NCBI GenBank assembly: GCA_964036155.1
Contig: OZ038423.1
Coordinates: 17,561,249-17,625,248 of the forward strand
Length of the DNA stretch: 64,000 nt
Direction: 5' to 3'
DNA from: Diploscapter coronatus
Taxonomy: Eukaryota; Nematoda; Chromadorea; Rhabditida; Rhabditidae
The stretch's first letter is position 1. Each line of letters begins with the position of its first letter. Below are positions 40,597-50,331 of the stretch, one piece after another. The position numbers and the translations under genes are program-made. The notes under the pieces were generated by a model, which worked only from the letters and a program-made list of their open reading frames with translations, was not told where the DNA came from and did not search any database.

Positions 40597-43500
40597 TCAA
40601 TATCCAACCCACACTTTGCAGCGATCCGATCCATTCGGGAACATTGCATCGCCTCTGCGGCAATTGAAATCTTGACCGAATGCAGGAATGTCTTGCATCA
40701 CTTGGTTAGTACGACAGCTTGCTGGTGCATGCGGATTTGTTAGCATCTAAATATGATACACTAAGATTTTACATGTAACAACCATCTATTGACACTAAAA
40801 TAATGAAAAAAGTGCAAAAATTCATATCGTCTATATGAGCTAAAACTTATTTTTAACTTGCCTGATTGACTAAGCTTTCTGTTGTCTGTTTCATGCACCA
40901 CGAATATCCGTATGTCATCCAGAACACCTGATTAGGAGTGTAATTGTCTAATCCAGGCAGTCTAAAACGCTGCTAAATTTCCATTTACAAATCCATTCTA
41001 TCAACCTATCCTCTTCTTGTCCACCATTATATTTTTGAATGTACTTCCTATAGGCTCGGTATGCTGCTTGTTGACCGCCCTAAAATATTTTATCACACCT
41101 CTCAGAAAATGACCGATTCTCACCAAGTCCGCGATATTTTCGCCTTGAGTTGTAGCACCATTTGCGCAGTGGACTTGAATATTTTAAAAGTTAAGTAAGA
41201 GCTATTTCAATCTTACCATTTCCAGTCTTAACTGGGCAGCATTGTGTGTTAAATTGCGTAACGACACATTGTGCCATGTCGATGAAGCCTAAAATGGGTG
41301 GTTAAAATAATCTGAACCGCTATTTTTCCTCTTTACCGTCGTTTGACGAATCATCCATCCAACCACATTTGAACGTCGAATCACAGTCCAGCAATGTTCC
41401 ATCTGGACCAAATTGTACGCCTTAAAATTATTTATCTCTAGGTTTTCACGATAGAAAGCTTATCTCGTCGTCATAGCCGTGGGTTAGTTCGTGACCGCCT
41501 GAAAGTTTCAAAAATTTCATATTGTCGTCTGCAACCCATAGAAAGCAAGCGAGTTAACTTTGGTTAGAGAGCGCAAATGGGTTCATGAGAACCTAATCCG
41601 CTGTTATTTTTTGCTCAGGAAGATGTACTCGGGTGTAATTCTTTTAAAAAGAAAGAAGTAAAACATATTTTTACTGGAAAAATAACGATTTTTGAACTTC
41701 CAAATGAACACATTTTCGCTAATTTCAAACTGCTTGCAGGTTTTGTAGGGAAAAATTATGGCATGGTGCAATTTCATGGGGTCTATTGTCGATCTAGGTT
41801 AGGCCTTTTTATGCCTTCGCAGTCTGAACATGACTTGCTTCCCATTTTTGGGGTTTCTTAGCTACCACTCTGTTACATGCCGCGCATTTGTAGGAGTGGA
41901 ATTTGCGCTCTATAGACATTATCGAAACTATGGAAATCAGAATTTTTTTTTGTAAAATCTTACCTGTGCCACCTTGGCCTGCATAATTGTATGCCTGTGG
42001 ATAATCATAACTATAGTAGGGTGGATTCCATGCCGCATAAGGGAATGTTATAGAATTTCTCTCTGGTTGATACCAAGCGTTGACAAGAGCGGGTGAAAGC
42101 AAGAAGAATGATCTGTAATTAATGCTTTCTTCTAGAGAATTGGATTGGTATTACCTGTCTGCAGGCATAGTGAGAAGTTTCATGGCCTCTTGATCTTCGA
42201 AAGATCTCTTCATAGTCAGCATGATGTCGTAGAAATATTGTATTGGATCCAGATTATAAAAGTGAATAATTGCCAAGTAGTCCTGGAAATTATTTCAATT
42301 TACTTTTGCATTGTTAGCTTGGAACGATCCTACCTTGTTGTAATCATCGACAGCTTTGAAATCTGCGGGATCGCTTGTGAAATTACCGAACCAACTTGGC
42401 CAGCCATAATTTTTGAAAAGATTCTGAGCTGAAATATAGCTTTGATTTTGCCCGAGGAGTTTATTGAAATACATTTCGTGATAGCTGCCTGTTTCGATTG
42501 ATCGTCCATCCAAGTCAATGTGGATTGCATTTCCTGGAAATTGAAGCATGATAGGAAAATATCCGAAAAAAATTGAATTAGTTTAGGTTTGAGTGAAGAT
42601 CAGTATAATCAAAACTTTTCTTGTTTTTCGGATTATGGCTTGATTAAAACATTCTCGAAAACACATCTCACCAAGAATGATTCGATGATGAGATCAGTCT
42701 GCTGTTGGACATTTGCCGACACTATGTTTCTGGCATCTCCTCTCGATTTCACATAGACATATCCGGGTCCGTACGGCATGTAGGCCATGATAATGTCGAA
42801 ACAGAACACTTCTGGTCCGTCATTATCCAGCATTCGATTGTAACGGCGGCCAACTCTGAATGAAAAATGGTAGAAAAATTATGCGTTGATTAGGAGTCGT
42901 GATATTAGAATTCGGGAACTTAGCAATTCTACACGAAATTATTAGGCCGATCTGGTGTCTGTCACACTCTGAAGGAAATAATTTTCAGATCGATCGATCA
43001 ACCAATGTGGTGTTTTAAACTGATCAGTTCTTTATCCAGATTTTCCAGAGTAAAACAGACGGAATCCAGACGGATTCGATGTTCATTGGAGTCTTTATTT
43101 AGTCTGCTTCTACTCTGTATCAACCGCCTGTTTACAGACTTGAATGGAATCAAAGTGTGATTAACTCTTTATTCAGCCAAGATAAAGGTCTGATCGCTGT
43201 GGGTGATTAATCTGTCGGAGAATGTTACTCGACAGTGCCACAAACACCTTATCGGCCTAAAGTTTTGTGCAGAGGAAATAATGTTCTGAAATCTTTGGAG
43301 CAGGCGTATGCAAAGTAAACACATGACATTAGAATCAAGGTGATATTTGTCGAACAAACTACATAATTTATTCCATTTTCTTTCTAACCTTCTCGATCCT
43401 CGTCCAGCTCGAATCACATGCGGAACATAGTCGTACTCCCTGATGATTCTGCTCATTTCTGAGGAACCAATGAAGTCACCGTCATCCTTTAAAAAATAAA

Positions 43501-46492
43501 GAAATTCCTCTTATTTTTCTTCAGAAATTTACGAATAGCAAATTGACGATGATGTAGTTGGCGATAACGTTAGGATCGACGAGATTTCCAGTCATGATTG
43601 AGCTGAGCCATGAGAAGTAGGGAGGCTGACTGATTATGAACTGAAACAATCATAAATTACGAATCTTGAATTAAAATGCATGAAATTCAAACATTGTAAT
43701 TTTGGTAGTCCTTGATATCAGCAACTCCGTGGAATAGTTGTGTAAGATACTGATTCCAGCCGATTCCTCCATAAGCTTTGTTCAGCCCGTCCAAATTGTA
43801 GGGATTGTATTGCTGAATGTAGTTTCGAAGCAGATCATCCGACCAAGAAGCCATCGCAATTTGAACTTCGAAGTCGACTACTCCGGTGGCTGCCTGAAAA
43901 TTGCATAAAATAAAACTCTATTCCGACTTTGACTTGATAAAATGCTCTGCATTTTTCCAATTTTGTGCAATTTTCTAAACGAATAACTAACCTTTGTGAT
44001 ATCTCCAGGGTCAACAGTCTTGTTTACAGCCTGTGCAAAGGCAGTCATCATTTCTGCAATACCTGTCACTCTCTTCTTCAACTGATCATAGAACTGAGGT
44101 TTGATGTAGAAATCCAAAGGCATCGGGAGTGTCGGCTAAAATTCATGATGACATTTAAAGGAACTGAATTAAAGACCTGTGAAATGTAGAGAGCATTCTG
44201 AGAAACATTTTTGTAGTCGACAGTCGCCCAGGAGAACATCAGATTTGGTACAGCATGACCCTTCTCGATTGCTCCTAGAAAAAATTCTGGCTATTTTTAG
44301 TAAAGTGGAAGTTTACCTGCTGCATCGAATAAATTAATTCCGTCCTTTAGCTTGCCTCCAAGGAACGGCGCATCACCAAATCTAAAGACAACTTTCTTCA
44401 ATAATATCCTGCTGATGGTGATAATATTTACAGATTTTGAATTTCGCTGTACACATCAGCACTTCTATCAAATCCAGCACTATTGTAGTACTTTGAGCAA
44501 GCGTCCCATGCCTGAAATATAATTCAGAAAATTCTAAAATGATTTCTATTATTTATCGGAAAGCTTTATCAGCTATAAAAATCACTTTTAGCCCTATTCT
44601 ATTGCTTCCATCACGATATGAATGATAAATGCTCCCGTACTTTGAAGCCCAACCTTTTTCCTGGGCGAATATACTCATTCAAGATTACAATTTAGAATTA
44701 ATTTTGGATTTATCATCGGGCAATTTTTTTCGGAAAAATTAGACAGAACCATAAACTATCAACTAATTTCAATTAATCGGATTTCTACAATACTTCTCAC
44801 TAATCGCCTAATTGATCATTTTTAGTCTCATAATTTCTCAATTTTCTTTATCAGACAATAAAACTGCTAAACTAGCGATAATCTCAAATTTGTGTTTCGA
44901 GTAGATTAAAAATACAGCATAAGAGTACAAATTTAAATTTGTGCACTATTTAAAATCTCCCTTGAAAAGAGTTTTGTAAAAACAAAGAGTCGGAGGTTGT
45001 ATTTTATCCAATTGGCACAAGTGTCAATTCAAAGAAAAGAGAAACCAGAATTTCACCGCAAAAAAATCAGATTTTTGGAATTTTTAAAAGTCGAAAAGGG
45101 TCGCACAGGCCGGTTTCAAATACAATCTCCGCTCGTCGCTCTTTGGGCGACGAGTTGATTGCATTTACAATATGATAGCACGCATTATTGAAATGAGACA
45201 GCACGATTAAAAAAAAGATGACACGTTTTCTAATGAAGAACTCAGTAATTTGGTAACGTCATATTTAGAAAAGAAAAATTCTGTTCGTGCCGTTAACGTA
45301 TGTTTTCTATTAAAAATTGACGAAATAACTAACCGCTTTAGTTATTCTTTCAGTTGCAGATATAGCGGTGTCGTTCACATTTACGTTTCTTACGGCTAAA
45401 ATTAACAGTTAAGATTTACAAAATTCGCTATAAACAAACCATCTCCAGTTTGGGTGTTGACAATTATTTGACTCTGGAGGTATGTTCCAAGTCGCGTTTG
45501 ACCGTTAGTCAGATTCGTATTTTTTAGGTACTAAAGTTTAAAGATGCTAGGCTAGTTATGGCTAACGTGAATATTTTACCGTGTTGCAAGTGAATGCATA
45601 AAAGTCGGCGCACGGACTAGTTGTTTCATCCAACCCACTTAGCAGAAATGCAGCGGCATCCTTAAATGATATTTGTTCAAAGTCGAATTTTTCATTAACT
45701 TGATGAATAAAATTTTTTAGATGTTATCCTGAATATTGTCGATAAAAATGTCGACTATTTTTCCTAACCCAGGCGAATATTTGAATTTACAAGTTGAGAT
45801 TTTTTAGTCAAGTTTAAAGTCAAAATTAAGATTTAGCTCTCAAAAAATTTCGTCAGAAAAATTTCATCAGAAAGTTGAAACTTTGTACGTTCTTACTCGG
45901 TATGCAGACGAATTGCTGACAGGACTCGGCATTGGACAGTTATTCTCATTTGGATTGAACGTGGATGGAGGAGCTGTAGCCGGAGTTGTGGCTGGAGGAG
46001 CTGTAGCCGGAGTTGTGGCTGGAGGAGCTGTAGCCGGAGTTGTGGCTGGAGGAGCTGTAACCGGAGGAGTTGGGGATGTTTGGAGTGAGGATTGTGGCGG
46101 TGCTACTGTTGTTGACGCAGTGTCTGCCATATGCGAGGTCGGAGGCAAGGTCTAAATACCCATATTTCAAATAATTCGCTCAAATATCGAAAGTCATTTG
46201 GAAAATAGGATGATTTTTTAATAATTGGAAAACCTTCATGCTTTTTGAGGGAAATAATACCGAAATCTGTGTGGTAAGTGAATTGGCTGGAGTTGTATTT
46301 GTATCAGGGGCTGTAGTTACCGGGTAGTTGTTGTTATTGTTGACTTTCGTTAGAATGACGATATTGAGGACGAGAGATGCGATGGCCACTGCTAGTGAAA
46401 ACACGACTACGGCTGAAATTTCCCAAATGTGCAAGGATATTCGACTTATACTAACCAATCGTAGCGATGCTGACGACTCCTCCCGAAGCCAT
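40597..46492 (-). CDS. M13 zinc metallopeptidase, neprilysin-like, type II membrane protein
   Basis: Predicted cell-surface peptidase that cuts small peptides. Twenty-five exons give about 883 residues: 46492-46456, 46412-46261, 46151-45897, 45660-45580, 45530-45440, 45395-45334, 44511-44432, 44381-44317, 44274-44177, 44135-43992, 43893-43693, 43640-43533, 43486-43389, 42855-42672, 42533-42473, 42428-42334, 42282-42155, 42112-41964, 41498-41466, 41420-41337, 41288-41217, 41173-41124, 41079-41006, 40961-40862, 40746-40597. A short cytosolic tail and one membrane helix (AVVVFSLAVAIASLVLNIVI) lead into a Thr/Pro-rich stalk with 27-bp repeats. The peptidase domain starts PCADFYAFTC. Zinc site: GGHELTHGYDD and GENIADLGG. 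The C-terminus is DRCKVWVGY. The intron after HELTHGYDD lacks a GT donor, and the intron before the last exon has a GC donor. Whether the gene is fully functional is therefore open. Confidence 0.9.
41809..41925 (-). pseudogene. Possible zinc-finger relic inside a neprilysin intron
   Basis: Minus-strand frame in the 465-bp intron 41499-41963. It includes KFHSYKCAACNRVV followed by AKKPQKWEASH and ends in TAA. The CxxC, basic, KxWExxH spacing recalls the BED-type fingers of hAT transposases, but the last Cys/His is missing and the frame is short. It may be a transposon remnant or chance. Confidence 0.3.
42942..43260. mobile_element. Long degenerate palindrome in a neprilysin intron
   Basis: The left arm reads TTAGGCCGATCTGGTGTCTG. 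The right end's reverse complement reads TTAGGCCGATAAGGTGTTTG. Further in, GATCAG..CTTTATC is also mirrored, so the 319-bp unit looks like an eroded foldback element. The repeat ends coincide with the nematode telomere unit TTAGGC, probably by chance. Confidence 0.5.
45118..45166. repeat. Hairpin in a neprilysin intron
   Basis: AAATACAATC faces GATTGCATTT around an inner perfect stem CTCGTCGC/GCGACGAG with a seven-base loop. A two-part stem of this quality stands out in AT-rich intron sequence. It may be a structured RNA or a small foldback element. Confidence 0.5.
45967..46065 (-). repeat. 27-bp coding minisatellite in the neprilysin stalk
   Basis: Three full copies (45967-45993, 45994-46020, 46021-46047) and one partial copy of a 27-bp unit encode APPATTPAT repeats, a mucin-like O-glycosylation-prone stalk between the membrane helix and the peptidase domain. 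The copies are identical, so copy number may vary between strains. Confidence 0.9.
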
Positions 46493-46571
46493 CTTCAGCT
46501 AGCCTCGTCTGCTCTTCTCCCAGCACCGAGTCTGCCAATGACTTGTAATTGGCAATTGGCTATTTTATCTA

Positions 46572-46661
46572 TTATCAGTGCCTTTCCTTCCCCTCCCTTA
46601 AACTAGCTTTTACCCCTTTAATTCTCATCATTTCATTTTCATTCCTTGCAGTTTCTTATCA
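46572..46661 (-). promoter_or_regulatory. Paired GATA-type sites upstream of the neprilysin-like gene
   Basis: TTATCA at 46572-46577 and CTTATCA at 46655-46661 read TGATAA toward the gene, 80-170 bp before its ATG. As at the NRF-6-like gene, this pattern fits intestinal GATA-factor control. Inference from sequence only. Confidence 0.4.
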
Positions 46662-46859
46662 GCGAACTTCTGCTCTAATTAATAGTTAATGTTTCATTTC
46701 GTAATTACTCTTTGACTACTTTGAATTACTCATGCAATCTTTTTCTATTTTATCAATGCGAAGAAAAGTCGAGGAAGTGCAACCGATTCTAAGAACGTTT
46801 ATTAATCCTGTCAGGAATCTCGAATCTGTGCAAAGAGAGATGGAAATGGATTCGTTGGA

Positions 46860-47020
46860 TCAGGGCTCGTGCTGTCGAAATAGGTGCATGAAGTTGAACG
46901 TGGGCTTCTTGAGGACTCGATTGAGTGCGTACAGTCGCTGGGCTCGTTGATGTCGTTGCATGAGCAGATCGGGCGAGAGGGGCAAAGGTCGGCTGTCTCC
47001 CAGGGATGGCAACGCGTTTT
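46860..47020 (-). CDS. Terminal exon of an unidentified minus-strand gene
   Basis: After a TGTTTCAG acceptor, 53 codons run to TGA: NALPSLGDSRPLPLSPDLLM, then QRHQRAQRLYALNRVLKK and FMHLFRQHEP. Composition is Leu/Arg/Gln-rich and looks coding. The exon enters at phase 1. I could not find the upstream exons between 47020 and 48.3 kb. It may be the end of a gene with long introns or a remnant. Confidence 0.4.
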
Positions 47021-47274
47021 CTGAAACAACATTGATAAGGATCAGACAATGATGCACTTTAACTAATATATCAGAAACGATTTTAAAGTGTTGACTTGTT
47101 TCATAGTCAGGAAGTAGACTTTGCTAAATGCCTTTTCCTATGAGTTGGAAATTTAGGAGAATTCTTATTCCAAGTGGTCTTCGCATCGAATTTTATAATT
47201 CATCGTTAAAATCTAAACTATTTAGGTTGCATATATCAGTAATTCTGAAAAAAAATCATTAAAAGATATTGTTG

Positions 47275-47401
47275 TTGATTGGAGAGAATCGATATTCATG
47301 CACAAGCAATTGGAAATCGAATTTGTAGAGAAATAGTGAGCCTCGTGGAAGAGATAAGACGAATAGCGTAATTTATGAATATTAATGGTCTCTTCAATCA
47401 A
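47275..47401 (-). mobile_element. MITE family member A (TTGATTGGAGAG ends)
   Basis: Ends read TTGATTGGAGAGAATCGAT and, on the other strand, TTGATTGAAGAGACC. Along its length the reverse complement matches the element at 60295-60422, including ATTCGTCTTATCTCTTCCAC against ATTCGTCTCGTTTCTCTTCT and CACTATTTC..CAAATTCGATTTC. Two diverged copies 13 kb apart show it is a dispersed family. GAGATAT flanks at both loci suggest the true ends lie slightly further out. Confidence 0.75.
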
Positions 47402-47660
47402 TTATATCTCGCGTCATGCAAAATAGTTCAATAAATTTTTAGCATTTTATCGCAATTTCGATAAAACTTTATAACTTCTCTTTATGTCATTTAACTTTAT
47501 AGCTTCTTTATGTAATTTAATTTTATAGCTCCCCTTATCACTAACTTATGAGACTATTTTTACAATAAGTTTATCATTAACTAAAGAATAGACACCACCC
47601 TTCCTAAATTCCAATGGTTTCAAAAATTTTCATTTTTGATAACTCAAGTAGATACTCTCC

Positions 47661-47826
47661 ATTATCTACGAGATGAACGTTGCCTCTTTCTCTGTGCTCT
47701 AACATCAGCGCGAAGCCTCTTCTCTTTGTCCGTTCGCGTTCTCTCCTTTTCTCAAACTATTTTCACTCGCGGTTCGCACCAGCGCCTCTACTCTTCTCGC
47801 TAGGCAACGTTCATCTCATAAATAAT
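47661..47826. mobile_element. MITE-like element with 25-bp terminal inverted repeats
   Basis: The left arm 47661-47685 (ATTATCTACGAGATGAACGT...) and the reverse complement of the right arm 47802-47826 (ATTATTTATGAGATGAACGT...) match at 23 of 25 positions. The 116-bp interior is CT-rich and non-coding. No target duplication seen. Confidence 0.75.
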
Positions 47827-48363
47827 ATAGTCCGTAGTAACTCGGTATAGTATCTTGAGTTCCAGAACGGTAAACTTTCCACGTACATAACTTTCGAGCT
47901 TTTAAATTGAATAATGAAAGTTTCTGGAGTTAGAAGATACAAAATTTGCCCGAAAATGTTTTAATTTTGGAATCATAACAGAATATAATAACTAGCAAAG
48001 TGATCATTTTTAAGGAAGACGGTCGTCAGGGACCTCTTGCAACCTATTCCTAGTATATTTTCTCACAAGCTTCTATCTCTAAATGCCATAAATCATAATT
48101 GCTATCTCGCGTTTGTGATCTACTCTATACTTGCTTTTATCTGACGAAATTGCTCACTAGGTTTGAAAGTAGCCCTTTCAATTTATTTAGAACTATCACC
48201 TTCTAAATTTACGATAAAAGATTCCGTCTCAATATGGGTGTTAAAGCTTCCGTTATTTTTGCCTTTTTCAAGACACTAAAATTTATACCAAAGAATACCC
48301 ATTCGCCAATGGTAAATTGACTTACCATATGCATGTAGCCGAAACTGCGCAATTGTTTGTGCA

Positions 48364-48531
48364 ATGATCGTGGATATTATACAGAGAAATGGCAGAAGCC
48401 ACGATGTGCAGCAAGCTCTCATCGTGGCACTTTGCTTGGCACTGCCAGTTTACCCTGGAAAAGTTCTTCTTGGAATGGAAAAGGAAACGATCAGACAACT
48501 CATAGATCATTGCATCAAGAAATACTTGTAA
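48364..48531 (+). CDS. Possible small ORF or exon, helical, unknown
   Basis: The frame MIVDIIQRNGRSHDVQQAL, then IVALCLALPVYPG and EKETIRQLIDHCIKKYL stops at TAA. It is strongly amphipathic and looks protein-like. A GTAAGG donor overlaps the stop, but the nearest TTAG acceptor (48549-48550) would make a 23-base intron, too short to trust. The helix pattern loosely recalls the N-terminus of the axonemal protein CFAP206, a weak visual match. An antisense frame also exists, so the strand is uncertain. Confidence 0.25.
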   Translation: MIVDIIQRNGRSHDVQQALIVALCLALPVYPGKVLLGMEKETIRQLIDHCIKKYL

Positions 48532-50331
48532 GGATGCAATTTTTCCTTAGATACAGCTATTCTGACTCGAAATCTCATAGCGAGTGGGAGGATAGAGCTC
48601 AAATAAATCTCAAATCTGACTAATTCAATTCGTAGCAAATTTAATGATTTGCAGAACTTTCTAGTGATCGTGAAACATAAATGAAAGATTGTAGTAAAGA
48701 GTTTTTGATGCTACGCAACAGACATTATATTTTACGCAATATATCGTAATATGTTGAATAGTAATTAAAATTTCTGAATATGATATTTCTGTGAAGTAGA
48801 CATGAAATTGCAATAATTTTAAAAATCGAAATTTCAAAGAATGCATTTCTAAATGTGAGTTAATTGCGTGTAGGAGTTCACGAAGGACAGTAAAGGCGTT
48901 TTTATCAAATTCGGCCATATTAATAATATGAAACTCAAATTTATTAGCTAGCCAAAAAGACTAAATAATGCATTACGATGAGATCAGATTGGTATTCAAA
49001 TTCAAATTTACTTATGCAACAACCCAATATCATGTTGTAAATAAGTGTGAGGGAGTTGAAAGAAAAACAAGTAAAAATACGAAAAACAGACGAAAAGTGC
49101 GTGAAGTTGAAAGAGTTAGAACTGACTAACAGACTAAAGACGGCCAGCAAAAAGGCTGAAGACGAGATGCGTCTAATTAAAATCGCAACTGTCAAATATA
49201 AAAAGGTGGCAAAATGGGATAGGCAAATTGAGTAGATTCGACCAAATGTGGACGAATTGCTCCGACTCTGGACATATTCATCACTCCTTGCGTCATACAT
49301 TTCGGGAAATAAGGGAATTTTAGCGTCATTTGACAATAATTTGAAACCTCATGAAAACAACATCTCATTTTGAAGCGTCAAATTTGACAGTTCATTTCGA
49401 TTCAGATGAAATCATATAATACACTTGATGCACAATTAATTACATACATTCAAAAATGCCTTATTACGATGAAGACAAGCTTTTTCGATTTTTACCCTAC
49501 TCATGAAACCTAAAAAAGCATTAATCATATCGAGTTTCTATGTGTGCTATTTAGAGCCTATTAGTTAGTTGTTCCGACATGCTTGAAAACTGCTTAAGCT
49601 TTTATGATGTCAGATATTTTCTTGTAAAATTCTTAGTTTTATTTCACTTTTTTCTGTTCTATCTAAACTTCAATCGATATTTCTTATAACTTTCAAATTC
49701 CGTAATTTAGTTAACTCCACGACAATGGCTTGTCAGCATTCCCCTTTTGGGAATTGTTCCGAACTAGATTCCGAAGACCAATAACGTACCGATATTAGGT
49801 GAATGTTGAGACGTAATTTTTGGAATGAATATCAATCGCTTCATTTTCAGGATTATTCTTCATCCTCAATTTTTGCATAATTTTTGCGAGTTGTGTTTTC
49901 TGCGCTTCAGAGAACGCAATAATACGCAGTCTCGCTAAATTTGTGGAAAAGAAAAGGTTACTTTCGGCAATAATTAATCGAAATCTAATAATTTAGCGAA
50001 ACATTTGCTCTGAAATGCCGAGATTCATATCTGTTCTACTTTTTTATGGTACTGATGGAACTGGCGAATCTGATGATCATTCTTTCGTTTTGGATTTAAA
50101 AATTGAGATTTTCTTATTCTTAATTTTTTTCAGAAACAAATAAAGGGCGAAGCAATTTATCGTTAATGAAAGGTCTATCTTCGAAAAAATGTCGAAGGAA
50201 AAAAGCACAATCTGCCGAAATTAGAATACGTTCTCCTGAAAACGAAAATTACATTCATTGTCTAACAAAGTGAAATTCATTAGTTGATTTTCTCCTGCAC
50301 TCTCCACTACAACCTCTGAAATGGTGAGTCC
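48532..50331. other. Mostly non-coding, AT-rich
   Basis: One 62-codon Lys/Glu-rich frame at 49047-49235 could be a coiled-coil exon (LKEKQVKIRKTDEKCVKLKE) but has no clear splice sites. The rest shows nothing I can support. Confidence 0.35.

Larger units (their letters stand above)
47021..48363. other. Non-coding stretch with two inverted-repeat elements
   Basis: AT-rich. Holds the MITE copies at 47275-47401 and 47661-47826. No supportable exon. Confidence 0.4.

Noticed and set aside
42334..42533. Reading the neprilysin exon as one 200-base exon
   Set aside because: That frame (GNAIHIDLDG) breaks the M13 pattern. A 44-base intron (42429-42472) restores EMQSTLTWMDDQSK and keeps phase.
45118..45166. 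CRISPR-like or phage-type repeat
   Set aside because: A single hairpin in a eukaryotic intron. No repeat-spacer structure exists anywhere in the window.
48528..48550. 23-base intron joining 48364-48527 to 48551-48623
   Set aside because: Shorter than any intron seen in this window. The phase fit could be chance.
49047..49235. Lys/Glu-rich 62-codon frame as a gene
   Set aside because: Codon pattern is suggestive, but there is no ATG, acceptor or partner exon, so it is mentioned only in the intergenic note.
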